Notes: generated by a model not told the origin, from the sequence alone. DNA of 64,000 bases from Blastobasis lacticolella (GCA_905147135.1 LR990041.1:14011907-14075906); one strand, 5' to 3'; counted from the first letter of the stretch, positions 45,000-56,578 are shown. A program made the numbers and translations.

Positions 45000-45867
45000 C
45001 AAAACTTGTTACACGCCGAGCAATTTGTATGCAAGTACATTGAGATGTCGCGAAATGTACCACTGTGCAGCGCGCCGCGCGCGGCACTGCATGATGGGGC
45101 AACACCCGCAATTCAAGCCCAAAATGTCAGTTCTGTATGAATTTTGTACACGTTTTTCAATTTAGCCCCATCGTGCAGCGTGCGGCGCGATGTCAGCAGA
45201 TGTCAACATGAAACGTCACATCTGACTGTTTCTTTTTACCAACAGTTCGAATCTTTCCTCCTTATGTGACACAGTTCACACACATATATCTGTCTACTTT
45301 TTTTAGTACAGATACAACGCGTGTGAATGAAATAGGAAACCGACCTTGTCAAAGAAAGTTTGACCGCTGATGCGTAAGCCCCTCCCCTTTTTCTGATTCT
45401 TTAACATTAAAGATGTTGTTTTAATTTCGTGATCCTGTCGTCATTCTCTTCTCAGTTCATCCCGAATTATAAATAAGGCATGTTTGGTTCTAGAACACTA
45501 GTTTCTAAAAAGAAATCCTGGTACTCGTAGAAATCTACATTTGAAAGGCACCTGTCCAACTTAAAACTGTAATAACTCTGGAACTATTGGTGCTAGAATA
45601 CTAGTTCCTAAAGAGAAATGATAGTGCTCGTCGAGATCTACATTTCGGATGGCAGCTGTCAATCTTAAAACTGTAATAACTCTGAAAATATTTGCCTTAA
45701 AACGCTTGTTCCAGAACAGCAAATACTTATAGATATCGACGGGCACTATCATTTCTTTTTAGGATCTAGTTTCCTAAGAGCAATGGTTTCTGAGTAATTT
45801 AGGTTTTATACACTCTCTTTATACTTACTACTGATGTTATACTTTGTAGTTATAATTTTGAATGAGC
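45000..45867 (-). repeat. Foldback element with about 104-bp subrepeats, copy 2 (inverted)
   Basis: Reverse complement of 32746-34120 without the 415-bp insertion and without one GC-rich palindrome block (34125-34165). It shares GAAATGATAGTGC, GACAGCTGCCATCCGAAATG, the ACAACGCGTGTGAATGAAAT block and GCGCCGCGCGCGG. The minus-strand ORF at 45561-45752 is the counterpart of the one at 32861. Confidence 0.75.
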
Positions 45868-46149
45868 CACCATGGTATACACTCAGTTTAAGTAAACATT
45901 CGTAAAGGACAGAAATAACTACGTTTTAAAACATTTTGTCGTAATATTGTCCCAAAATCATGTCTTCAACCAGTACAACAGAATCAATCAATGTGAATAA
46001 AAATTCCCAACATGACCGAATCAACTTCTGAATTGAAAAATTTTGAAATTTTATCCTCAAGATAATTTAATTGAATGTATTATCATAGAGCCTGTAACCA
46101 TCGGACAATCAATACGCTTTTAACGAAAATCGGCCAAGTAGTTTTTGAG

Positions 46150-46435
46150 CTAGAATTACCAACCCCTTTCTCCCGCAAGAGTAGGTAGAGACGACATTGT
46201 TCCACTTGCTATGGTCCTGACAAATCTCTGTCGATTCTTCCACGTTTATCAACTTAACACACATAGATTGTTAACTTCATTACCCTCCCTTAGCTCCATC
46301 GTAGTCGGGTAAAAAGTATCAGTTATAGTATAGTATTCGCGGAAGTTGCATGGTTCAATTTCTTTAGATATTACTGATGTTATACTTTTTAGTTAAAATA
46401 TGGAATGACTTACCACGGTCTACAGATGGTGAATC
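46150..46435 (-). pseudogene. RTE C-terminal fragment followed by a piece of the foldback element
   Basis: 46250-46150 (minus) encodes LINVEEST, EICQDHSKWNNVVSTYS, an RTE C-terminal block. At about 46330-46435 the sequence TACTGATGTTATACTTTTTA with GTTAAAATATGGAATGA resembles the outer end of the foldback element at 45820-45867. Confidence 0.5.
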
Positions 46436-46859
46436 TATGGACACCTGTCAGAAGTAAAAATCCAAAGAAAAAATCCGTTTTCAAAGATTTTAAAGTAAAA
46501 TGATGTCTTCTTCCGAGGATGAAGACATGTTGGCGGTACTGCATATGGTTAATATGCAAAAATGTAGACGACCCCGACGTAAATATTGGGTGCACCCTAT
46601 ATGGAATACCGGTGATAAAAATAGACTTACCAGTTGATAGTAAACCTGGAAATGTATCCGGACCGTTGTCAGCAGGATTTCAGGATGTCACCATTATGTT
46701 ATAATCAAATATTAACCCGAGCCAGATCAAGGTTACAAAAACGGCACACAAATTTTAATGTCAATGTAGCATTGACAATAATATAAATTAAATAATTATC
46801 GTGGCGTCATTATGATGATGTTGACTTCAATATAATGTTTTATGAGCTTGTTGAAAAAC

Positions 46860-47511
46860 ATCCTGCACCATACGATTATAATCGATCAGATTACTCCAAA
46901 CGGAACGTGAGAGACAAGATGCGGATAATGATAGTAAGGGAATTAAACGGCAAATTACGTGGGGACAAAAACGAGAAGGAGAGTTCAACCCACGAAGCCA
47001 AGGGCTAGGCGTCGATAAGAACGACATGCGTGCCAACAAACTCACCACCAAGGATACCGAAGACCGAGCGAAGTGGACCAAGAGGGGTAGGAACAGGGCC
47101 GGATTTAGGGTAGGGCAACCGCGGCGAAAGCCCCGGGGCTTCCACAAACGGGGGGCCCCCACAATAGAGACTTCGGAAAAAAAAATCTTTCAAATTCCAA
47201 TTAGTAAACACTAGTAAACATCTTTTCCATTGTTTTTTTTTTTTTGCCTTTTACCTTTACCTACAGCCTGCAGTACTTTGTACATACATGATTATTTGAT
47301 TATAATTACACTGAATTTATTATTTTTTAATTACACTTAATTACAATAAATTATTTATTGAAAACTCGACTTAAAAAATTGTTCACTTTATTTGGACAAT
47401 AATTTGGGGCGAGGGGGGCTCCGCTCCTTCGTTGCCCCTAGGCCTCTGGACCTCTAAATCCGGCCCTGGGTACGAAGGCGAGCTCCTGGCAACCGAAATG
47501 TAACACCAAGA
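46860..47511 (+). pseudogene. RTE LINE C-terminus split by a hAT MITE
   Basis: The plus-strand frame gives DMRANKLTTKDTEDRAKWTK at about 47020-47085. The frame is interrupted at 47094 and resumes after 47468 with EGELLATEM, ending in GACGATGATAATGATGAT. The same C-terminal block is seen at 8530-8660 on the other strand. Confidence 0.75.
47094..47468. mobile_element. hAT-type MITE, 375 bp
   Basis: Terminal inverted repeats CAGGGCCGGATTTAG (47094-47108) and its inverse (47454-47468). Flanking 8-mers GGTAGGAA (47086-47093) and GGTACGAA (47469-47476) match at 7 of 8 positions. An 8-bp duplication and CAGGG ends are typical of hAT. It has no transposase. It sits inside an RTE fragment, which gives the order of insertion. 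Confidence 0.85.
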
Positions 47512-47642
47512 CGATGATAATGATGATCTTGGCGTCAAATCCTATTTGTGCTCTCGCACGCGAGGACCCGGGGTCCGCTTTGACTATGATCCAAGATTTA
47601 GCAGATCAGGTTATTACAGTGGAACGACTGCTAACTGACCTC
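47512..47642 (-). repeat. SINE-B fragment, tail to tail with the RTE
   Basis: ATGATGATCTTGGCGTCAAA, CGCGAGGACCCGGGGTCCGC, CAGGTTATTACAGTGGAACG: the tail half of SINE-B on the minus strand. Its (ATG)n end meets the (GAT)n end of the plus-strand RTE fragment at about 47505-47520. Confidence 0.7.
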
Positions 47643-48231
47643 CATACATAAGGTCGACATAAAGTCAATAATCATGCGAGTCGTTTAAAATAACGCGCGT
47701 AAAAGCATCGAAAAAGCTCTCGTGCAAACGTTGCCTAACTCACAATCTTTCGTAAATCTCTCGTGCGAACGTTGCCTAACTTGAAAAACCAGAATAACAC
47801 CACCGTTTTCTTTGTTGTCACTGCATGAGTGGAGCTACACGAGTAGGCACTTATCTACCTACTCTTGACCTGACTTTTCCTCAAAATATCTTCGATATGA
47901 TCGTTATATGTGGTGATAAGTACGACTAGATAAGTAGGCATTTTATAATCGCTCTAAAGTACTTTTACGTACTTCACTTACGTTTACAAAAACAATTTAT
48001 TGTTCTAAATAAAACTTGACTTCGCAAAGGTTAAGTTCATTGTAGTCTCAATGTCATCGTGGCAAATAGGTAGTACCTATAGGTACTTAAAGTCTTAATT
48101 GTCACCTTTTGACCTTCATTCAACAGTCGGCACTAGGAATTGGAATGAATTATACTTAGAACGAAATAAACTTGAACTTTGATCTAAGGAGTTGAAGTCT
48201 ACTTCCTCCTATCTCTACTCTTATTATAGTA
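47643..48231. other. No gene recognised
   Basis: A short direct repeat is visible: CTCTCGTGCAAACGTTGCCT at about 47720 and CTCTCGTGCGAACGTTGCCT at about 47759 (39-bp spacing). Otherwise nothing. Confidence 0.4.
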
Positions 48232-48490
48232 TAAAACAAAGTTGCTTCCCGCCGTCTGCCCCTATGTATCTTCTATCTATGTACGCTTAGATATTTAAAC
48301 TACGCAACGGATTTTTCTTTATTCTTTATTGTACACAAACATGACATAATTATACAGTACAGTAACAGAGATGTACAAAGGCGAGCTTAACTCATTAATT
48401 GAGGATTTTTATTAGGTTTTCAACAATATATAGAGTGATTCAATAGTATGGTTTATAAGCAAGAAAAATGGATAGGTAGGAGCCGTTTGC
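48232..48490 (+). repeat. Dispersed lepidopteran repeat (ACGCAACGGATT family)
   Basis: AAAACAAAGTTGCTTCCCGC, ACTACGCAACGGATTTTT, TTTTCAACAATATATAGAG, GGTTTATAAGCAAGAA. The same order occurs at 53978-54180. About 80 bp between the second and third motifs (with TTCTTTATTGTACACA) is an extra insertion relative to that copy. No coding potential. Confidence 0.65.
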
Positions 48491-48549
48491 GCGCAAGGCA
48501 AACATAAGGAAAAGCCGAAAAGACATAACAAAACTCCAGCATCACGGCT

Positions 48550-48812
48550 TACCCGGGTCAAGGATTGACTTTGCATGACATAGCTTGACCAGCGTCCAGG
48601 TTTAACGCGGGTCAAGCATTTACTGCTTGCCCTCGCAAAGAATGGCTCTGTTTTACCTGTAATGACCAGGGCCCTGGATTGACCAGATACAGGCTTGACA
48701 CGGGTCAAAGAATGACTCTGTTTGCTCTGGATTGACCAGGGTCCAGGCTTGACCGGGTCAAGGATTGGTTGTTTGACCTGGGGCTTGACCAGGTTCAGTA
48801 TTTACCCGGGCG
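48550..48812 (+). repeat. Degenerate minisatellite, about 50-55-bp units
   Basis: Repeated GGGTCAAGGATTGACT-like starts and CTTGACCAGGGTCCAGG-like centres are visible around 48552, 48613, 48703 and 48755, with variable spacers. The ORF at 48412-48708 (minus) is a by-product. Confidence 0.7.
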
Positions 48813-49074
48813 CATTCGACGCGTTGGTGAGATTTGGATGCTCCTTAAAATTAATAGCTTTCGAAAAGTAAGTACCTACATTTGTTAGATTAGACAAATA
48901 AATTATTGTTTCTAATCAAATATAAATATGGTTTAGTGATTTTTTAGTTTAGAGCTTGTGGTAAAGAAAATACTCGTATCTCATATTCGTCGTATTTTGT
49001 TTATTTATGTTAGTAGATTCAAATAAGATTCGAAACACTTTCTATGGATTGTATTTAGAATAGAATAGAAAACA

Positions 49075-49080
49075 TTTATT
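49075..49080 (-). terminator. Polyadenylation signal of the AIG1-like gene
   Basis: AATAAA on the minus strand about 115 bases beyond the stop at 49195-49197. It is the first such hexamer downstream that I noticed; use is inferred. Confidence 0.4.
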
Positions 49081-49194
49081 TTCACACAATATAACACATC
49101 ACATCAATCTGTGACTTGTCCGAAATATCCAATTTTCTTTTATTTATAGGTGACGCTTGCCCCTCATTAATGCTGTCAACTCGTTGTCAGCTCG

Positions 49195-51427
49195 TCAAAG
49201 ACTTTTCTGAAGAATACTCGATGTTTGTTGTAGATTACTATTGCCATTTTCTAGTTTTAGATATCGCCGAATATCTGCAACCGATCCTACAATGTGCCAC
49301 TGCAACATGTAGTAGAAGATATATTCTATAAATGCAAGAACTGTGAAAAGGCAGAACCGCAAAATATCCAAATCTTTTAAAAATGGATATAGGTATTCTC
49401 CATTCATTTTCGAATGCGTGGCCCTGAAATAAAATGAAGAAAGGTTATTTATAACTTGAAGGACTTATCCTTTAACTTTTGAGTGCAATATCTATGGATG
49501 AAGCGCATTCTTATTTTTATTACGGAGAAAAGTTCGTCTGTGCGATATTGTCACAATGTTTTAAACTATCGCGGTAATTATCGCACATTTTTAAAGGTAC
49601 CTGCAACATAGCGCCGTGTACATCGCGAGTAATTTAAATGTATACAAACCAATGACTACTTTCTGTTTTTACGGCAAACTGGGTTTTTCGAAGCTTGAAA
49701 ACTACAAAATAATATAATTTTCAACTAGCTGTCCCCGTGGTTTTCCCCTGCGTTCAAAGTCTCCGCTAACAGTCGAGTATCTGTCAAGATCCAGTTATTT
49801 TATCGCTCAGGAAGAATGGAGCTTCCTATTAACTAAATAATGTTCGAAATCGGTTCAGTAGTCTCGGTCTTTATGGTGTTTAACCATACAAACAAAAGCG
49901 GCGGGGGACTTTGTTTTTTGGCACAGAAAGATAAAATTTTCTTAATCATGTACAATTATGCGCAACCGGGATATAACACCGAGATGATGATGATGATGTA
50001 CAAATATAGTACCTAAAATATAGTATTTACTTACACGATAAGGTAAACCATGCAGAAAGTAAGCATAATAGTCAAACCCTGTTTATGACTTTGAGGACTC
50101 TTTTTCGGTATTATGAACAAATCCAACATCACTATTATCAATGTCACTGTATGCATGCTATGTTGAGTCCAAAATGGTACTAAGTCACCCAATTTCCTTG
50201 GGAATATTAGATCAGGATTTATGATCCATAGCCGCCAAAATAGTGTATCTGCAAACTGAATAGGTTCACCAATCAATGTGGAAAGTGAAAAATGGCTTTG
50301 GGCGGTTGTTACCACAGGTTACGCCAACTTTCCATAGGTATGGAAAGTCGACTACCACGGTGAGCGCTTCTGTTGCACTATTTTTCTGATAATTTCCATA
50401 AGTTAATTCGTATGAGAAGCAATTAGTGCTCATAATATAATTTCAGTTAAGGAAAATTTAAAAAAAGAAGAAAATTTTTACAATTTAAAGGTTTGGTTTT
50501 AAAATTTAAAGGTGCATAATGTTTATGAATAATGAAGTTACAAGGATGAGATGCGTGCGGATAAATTCAACATAAAGGATTCCAAAGATGAAGCGAAGCG
50601 TGAAGATTGATTGTAACCAAATGATGTAAAACTGTGACATACATATAAAATAAAATAAATAAAGGCAGACCCTCAGACAGACAGTGCACCGCGCAAGAGC
50701 ACTACCAGGAGTTCTGCTATAATTAATTATGATGGTGATGATTAAGTAAATACAAAATTGTAGTTACCATTGTCGTGGGTAGTATAATATTATGGAAGCT
50801 TAGACATCTGATATTGTCCAATGTTTTGTGATAAAATCTTTTATCTCTTGAGCTCCTCCACTCATAATATATTGAGATAAATAAGTAAGCTGTGAGTATA
50901 GCCTGCAAAAATATATCAAATTAAACAGTTATTCTGGAGCTAGTCTCGTTCGTTATTTATTATTACGGACATTAAATCTCCCCGTATGTAGTGTTACTTG
51001 ACTTCAGTTATACTACAGGCGGAGGTAATAAACCGAAATGCTTAGAGAGTAACTGTGAATATCACTCTTATAGGTAATTTAACGAAATTATAATAGTTGA
51101 TTATGAAAAGAGTTATCCAGAGGTCGGGGTTTCACAACATTTATTAATGGAAAACAATATTATTTTATGTGAAATGTATTTCAAAGTAGTTTCTAAAGTC
51201 CTTAACTTCAATATTGTTAAAATTTAATTGTGTACATAATTTAGTGTTTTTTAAAAATTTATAAAAATACTCACATTAAACCATACTGTCAGGAGTTTCC
51301 ATTTCATATACTGATAATGCCTAAGACTTGGATCTTTGGCGACAGTAAAGTCTATAGGGAATAAATAAACAAACAAAAATGTTTGATGCATAAAAGCTGC
51401 AATATAGAAATATAATCGTAACGACAT
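49195..51427 (-). CDS. AIG1/ADTRP-family membrane protein, complete, four exons
   Basis: Minus-strand exons 51275-51427, 50768-50902, 50035-50255 and 49195-49423 have GT/AG borders, compatible phases (0, 0, 2) and total 738 bp: 245 residues plus TGA. The start is the ATG at 51427. Conserved family blocks (PF04750) appear in order: MKWKLLTVWFN in exon 1; YYEWRSSRDKRFYHKTLD in exon 2; FWRLWIINPDLIFP, WTQHSMHT and SHKQGLTIM in exon 3; MNGEYLYPFLKDLD with a hydrophobic segment in exon 4. Human AIG1 and ADTRP are multi-pass membrane hydrolases of fatty acid esters of hydroxy fatty acids using a Thr and a His. Thr47 (KLLT) and His131 (SMHT) are at the matching places. It is probably a lipid hydrolase of internal membranes; insect substrates are unknown. 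A decayed tandem paralogue lies 6 kb downstream. Intron 3 carries a repeat (49723-49930). Confidence 0.9.
49723..49930 (+). repeat. Dispersed lepidopteran repeat in intron 3 of the AIG1-like gene
   Basis: Starts CAACTAGCTGTCCCCGTGG and continues to CGAAATCGGTTCAGTAGTCT and AAACCATACAAACAAAAG, a pattern widespread in Lepidoptera. Related starts are at 12231, 17838, 40761 and 52431. It lies antisense to the gene and between exons 3 and 4. Confidence 0.55.
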
Positions 51428-53419
51428 TTTTAACTTTAACACTTAACCATTGAGACAAATTTTACGTTACTGCAGACTCTGTGAGTGCCCGAGATATATT
51501 ATAGTACTCGTAAGTGTTAATGTGTTCTGTAATGTCTAATAGTACGAAGCGCACAACAGATAATCGCCAAGTTCTACAAAAACACTACTTATTTTATAAT
51601 AGAGTGAGCCAATTGAACAAGCGGTTCACCTCATGATGACTTTTCTATATTATTTAAATTTTTAAGACACAACATATATAACCTTATACTATAATTGCTT
51701 AAACTATCGCGGTTATTATCAGACGTAGGTAAGTATTTTTTAATTAGGCATGACGCGGGAATCCCGGAAAATAGTTACGTCATATCGATTTACGACCTTG
51801 TCCGGAAATTACAGCGTAGGATGGAATTAAGAGGAGTGCCCATACTTATGTATGGAGCGCGCTCAGGGGACATCCAAAAGATTATCATAAAAATATGATC
51901 ATATTTTGAATATTACGCTATCATAGCCAATTAAATTTTGTAGACGTGATCCAGAAACCCATATCCATGACTGTGATTTGTCAGATTTTCGTTGTTATGG
52001 AAATTGGTATATAAGGAAATCTTAAATTCCGTGAAACTTTGAAACTATATATTTAAACGAAAACCTGAAAAACTACGAGCATAGATAGTAGTTTCTGTAT
52101 CACGGCTACAAAATTTCATTGGCTTTAATAACGTAATATTGAAAATATGTTCAAATTACGTTTATAAGGAAAACCAAACACTAGCCTTAAAATCCCCACT
52201 GTCACAAATCTCCACCAGTGAGGATTCCCCCAGGAGATTGATGGACGACTTTGGAACGATCGTAGAGAGGATTTAACAGTATTGTCATCCTGTGGCCGAT
52301 ATGGTAGTTATGATCATTTTAATACTGATTCATATTGACCATTCATAGTAACTATTTCCAGTTTTCGAGAAGTAAAACTTGATCGGGTATACGATCACGT
52401 TTTACATGGTAGTCGCGCGTATGTGTTAATTGACTAGCTGTGTCCGCGACTTTGTTCGCGTGGATTACAGGATGTTTGGTATGTCTTATTAAGAAGTCTG
52501 AGGTTTTCCCGGTGAAAATAAGCGCACGTCTTGCACTGCGCGCACGTCCACTCGATGTCGGCATCGATACCAGGCCACGATGTTACAGGTACGAGCCATG
52601 CTCTTAATTTTTACGATGCTTAAGAGACCTACGTGTAACTCCTGTAGTAAGGTTCTTCTCACAGCGTCGATAATAGCCCACACTACGCATCCCGTGTCTA
52701 TGTATAGTTCATTCCGACATACTTAAAAGTGCCAAAATTTTCCTACTGGAATTTTTGGTCAACTTTATTATTGGATTGGGTTATTACGCTCACCAACGAT
52801 TTTCACAAATACACACGTGAATATTATCTCATCCTCGTAGCGGATAAGAAATCTGAGGTTTTCTCGATGAAAATAAGAAAGTGTTTAGTGCACATTTAAC
52901 GGAAGAACCAAAGTACCTTATAACCTATTTTCTATAGTTTTGTATGTGATTTACCGATATAGGTACATTACACTAATATTAAGCAGCACTCACGCGTATT
53001 TATTCATTAATTTATGTTACAGAGACTGTGGAACTTGGCGATGTCCTAGCGAACCAACATACGTTTTTTATTTTACGATGACGACAATACCATAATTACT
53101 TACTGGCTTTTGTCTAATAGGTACTTCGCATCAGGCACAGTTAAAAGGGACTTGCTGTTAGAGATCTATTACAACCCAATAGTGGCCTATTTACAACCGA
53201 GTTTTGACTAGTAGTAAATTGTTACTACTAGTCAAAACTCTGTTGTTTTTCTAATTAAACTTACTAAGTAAACTTAAGAAGCATTTTATACTCTTCTGCT
53301 TATTTTCTATAACGAAATATATCGTTAACGGCCCAAAATGTTTGAACCAGTCTCTGGGTCCCCAGCGGAAGACCTTGGTCAACCTTATTACATGCGTAGA
53401 AATTATAACACACATATAT
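51428..53419. other. Upstream of the AIG1-like gene; no further gene recognised
   Basis: The region just upstream of 51427 should hold the promoter and any 5' non-coding exon, but I see no clear TATA or initiator. Repeat ends lie at 52431-52510 (GACTAGCTGTGTCCGCGACT). A related phrase, AGAAATCTGAGGTTTTCTCG, is at about 52848. The ORF at 52352-52683 region (minus) has no domain. TTACTACTAGTCAAAACTC and its inverse near 53200-53240 form a small hairpin. Confidence 0.4.
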
Positions 53420-53640
53420 ACATACCTACCGTTACGCCTTTTCCCTGTGGGGATAGACAGAGAACACATTGTTCCACTTGCTCCAAACCTGACAAATCTC
53501 TCTCGCTTCTTCCACATTCATCAACCTTTTCAAAAAGCAGAACCCTATAAATTATTTATTTATATCTGTCTGAAACATCCCACTGCTGGGCAAAGGCCCT
53601 CTATTCTTCCATACTTCGCGATTGTTTACTATTGTTGTTA
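53420..53640 (-). pseudogene. RTE LINE C-terminus and a separate RTE 3' end
   Basis: Minus-strand 53530-53420 encodes KRLMNVEEAREICQVWSK and VFSVYPHREKA followed by a stop, the C-terminal block of an RTE element with an almost intact frame. Next to it, 53640-53560 (minus) is the GGCCTTTGCCCAGCAGTGGG 3' end also found at 43010-43095. Confidence 0.65.
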
Positions 53641-53977
53641 ATTATTATGATTATTGGCTTATTTAATGTCTATAAATTATCATCATTATCCGAGCAGTTA
53701 ATTCTGGCTTCTGCTAGGGACTGGTTTCATGCTCATTTTTCTCCTCAAGCGTGCTCACCAGTATTATGTCATCGGCATATTCCATGAACTATCCATTTGT
53801 TGGATCCACTTTATTTTCATAAACATATTTATTAATATTTTCCAGCAGAATCAGGACATCACAATTTTTTTATGTTATAGAGCAGACAAACAGGCAAGGG
53901 CCACCTGATGGAAAGTGGTTAATAGACAAACAATATAGATTATTGTGGTTTTGGCCGTTTTACTCCTTATAGACTAA
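53641..53977. other. Spacer with a LINE tail scrap
   Basis: About 53878-53925 (AGACAAACAGGCAAGGGCCA then CCTGATGGAAAGTGG) is a minus-strand tail of the CR1/Jockey-like LINE seen at 54925. Nothing else. Confidence 0.45.
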
Positions 53978-54180
53978 GAATAAAACAAAGTCGGTGCCCA
54001 CCGTCTGTCTCCATCTAGTTTATCTTTTAAACTACGCAACGGATTTTAACGCAGTTTTCAACAATAGATACAATCATTCAAGAGGAAGGTTTATGAGCAA
54101 GAACAAACGGGTAGGTAGTTAAAAGGTAGGTGTTTGGGTGGACGCCACGCGAACTAAGTCGCGCCGGGTCCACTAGTTAC
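53978..54180 (+). repeat. Dispersed repeat (ACGCAACGGATT family), more complete copy
   Basis: AAAACAAAGTCGGTGCCCAC, ACTACGCAACGGATTTTAAC, ATTCAAGAGGAAGGTTTATG, and an end CGCGAACTAAGTCGCGCCGG then GTCCACTAGT. The end is the inverse of the repeat start at 40761, so these belong to one family. Confidence 0.65.
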
Positions 54181-54924
54181 TTATAAACAAAGAATATCTG
54201 CCTACATTCTTTCTTGATTTTTCTAGTAAACATTTCACAAGCAAAACCAACAGCCATTTCATTTCATTTACTGTTTACGGCAGTTTTGCAAATGTTTTCT
54301 TAGTATCTACAAATTTAATAACCGTCGTACTTCTACTGACTTTTAATTGTCCTACTAAAACAAAACAGATTCTAAATAAAAACCTATTTCCAAAGGTTAT
54401 GTTAATTATTCACAAATGGTATGGCTCAATTGCAGTCTATGTCGTCGTGGCAAGTTTAAGTACCTAGGCCAAGATAATTGTAACAATATCTGCTTAGTAC
54501 CTAACCTTTTGAATTTTATTCAGCCATAAGACGAACATTATTCTACTACTACCACCCTGCTCTTACTTATTTAATCATGACGTCTACTTCCTACCACTTA
54601 ATTTTGTACTAAGCGAAAGTACTGCTGCTTGTGTGAAGTGCCATAGCCCCATTTTGAAACCCACTTCCCTAATTCCGCACTTAAAACTGTACCGTACCTT
54701 TTTAACCCCCGACGAAAAAGGGAAGTGATATAAATTAATAAACCTGTGTACCATGGTTAAGTTGACAGTGTTCTTAGCATTGTTTCATTAAAATCTGTTT
54801 AGTAGTTTAGGATATATTAGAGTATATTACGTTAGGTGACTAGGAAAGTTTTGAGATTCAAAAAATATTAAGGCTAGAATTTTTTTTTTATTTACTTTTT
54901 AAAATAGGTTTTAAAGGGTTTTTT
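54181..54924. other. No gene recognised
   Basis: AT-rich spacer ending in T runs (54880-54928) that belong to the poly(A) of the adjacent minus-strand LINE. Confidence 0.35.
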
Positions 54925-55750
54925 TTGTATGTTTCTCAGCAGACAAACAGGCAAGCGGGCCATCTGATGGAAAGTGGTTACCGCCGCCTATGGACATCAG
55001 CAACACCAGGGGAGTCACCAATGCGTTGCCCGCCTCTAAAGAGACCTCTAATATACCTCTTGAACGATCCTAATCTCGAACGGATCATAGTCAAAAGGAA
55101 ACACTGTGGCTGGGAGCTCATTCCACATCCGAATCGTACGAGCGAGAAACGTTCTTTCGAACCTTCGCGTGGTGACCAACGGAGGGTCTACGTAGCGGGG
55201 ATGAGTACCCAGCCCACGGCTGGTGGTGCGATGGCGGAATTGTACTGTGGGCACCAGATCGAAAAGTTCCTCGGAACACTCCCCATTGTAAAGCCGATAG
55301 AACACACACAGGGAGCCAAAGTCCCTTCGGTTAGCCAGTGGTTCTAACTTGCTTGTTTGTATGGGATCGTTGACAATTCGTACGGCGCGTCTCTGTACGA
55401 AGTCCAAAGGATTAAGCAGGTCGGCAGTTTCGCCGGCCCAAAGATGGGAACAATACTCCATATGAGGCCGCACCTGTGCCTTGTACAGCAGCAGGTGCTG
55501 CCCTGGGGTGAAGTATCGCCTGGACCGGTTAAGCACTCCAAGCTTTTTCGAAGCCAGTTTAGCCTTACCTTCTAGGTGACTCCGGAATCGCACGTTATCC
55601 GCTATGTCGACACCAAGGATCCCGATACTATTTGTGATGGAAAGGGGTGTCCCTTGGGTTTTATGTCTTTCGTAGTTGTTCACTACACTTTCATCGCACA
55701 TGTTAGGAGCGACTTCACACAGCGGCACCAGTCTACTCGTGACCATGACG
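54925..55750 (-). pseudogene. CR1/Jockey-like LINE, RT C-terminal part and 3' end
   Basis: The minus-strand frame (55750 to about 55048) contains SIGILGVDIADNVRFRSHLE, KAKLASKKLGVLNRSRRYF, RPHMEYCSHLWAG, FVQRRAVRIV, GSLCVFYRLYNGECSEELFD and RMWNELPATVFP: the region from the end of the RT thumb to the C-terminal domain. One frameshift near 55060 separates it from FRGGQRIGDSPGVADVH. The 3' UTR ends with CCATCAGATGGCCCGCTTGC and an A tail. The copy is 5'-truncated; its upstream side is now occupied by the LTR element at 55755. The large open frame suggests it is fairly young. It lacks the endonuclease and RT catalytic core. Confidence 0.85.
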
Positions 55751-55754
55751 CATG

Positions 55755-56578
55755 TGTTAGATAGGGTGTATAGAGTGTACAGATCTCGCATGTGAATTTA
55801 AGTATTTAGAAGATATTAATGATGGTGGTCTAGTATTTTATCGAAAACTAAGGGTGGAAAGCTTAATGAAATAAAAATAGGGCACATTAGTTAAATATAA
55901 ATAGCTATTTATTCCAGACAGGAAAAGCATATTTAAACACACATATTGGATCAAATTAGATAAGTTATTATATCATAGGATAGGCAATCATAGCAAACAA
56001 AGTTACATGGGAAATATAACAATATATTCTGAACATAATAATACATGGCAAAATACAAAATCCCTAAAAATGGGACAATAGTATTACGTATGATTCAATC
56101 AATAACCGATTATATAGATGAATAAAACTAATACAAAATATAAAGCAACAATAAAACAATGCAAGTTTGTACTTAACTCTGTGCCGGGTCTGGAGCAACA
56201 AAGCCCTCCCAGTCTCTCGACTGGGTTTATATAACCAACATTCAAACGGAAGTTAGAAGCCGTTACATTTCAACCAATGACAGCACGTTATAATAATTCT
56301 AATTAACTATGAAATATTGTGCAAAGATAATAACCAAATTCATCGAAATAGTTCTTAAAACTATTTTAAATAATTATAAGATACATTAAATATTTGGAAA
56401 CCAAACTTTTAGTTAATTAGTACTGAATGTGCTCAAAGATTAAACATCGTTCAGGAGTTTCGTACATTCGTTCTGAAACGACTATAATTTTATTTGGCAA
56501 TATTATTTATAATTAATTACGATAGTTTTACTTTTAAATAACAATTAAAAATAGACTATAATACCATATAATATAACA
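55755..56578 (-). repeat. LTR (3' LTR if the element reads on the minus strand)
   Basis: 824 bp, TGTTA...TAACA ends. On the minus strand GGTTATATAAACCC lies at about 56221-56235, followed by a GC-richer leader, and AATAAA at 55908-55913 about 310 bases further. This arrangement suits promoter (U3/R) and polyadenylation (R/U5). Confidence 0.85.

Noticed and set aside
55048..55791. A 247-codon ORF as a host gene
   Set aside because: It is the C-terminal part of a LINE; its first codons come from the adjacent LTR rather than from the LINE.
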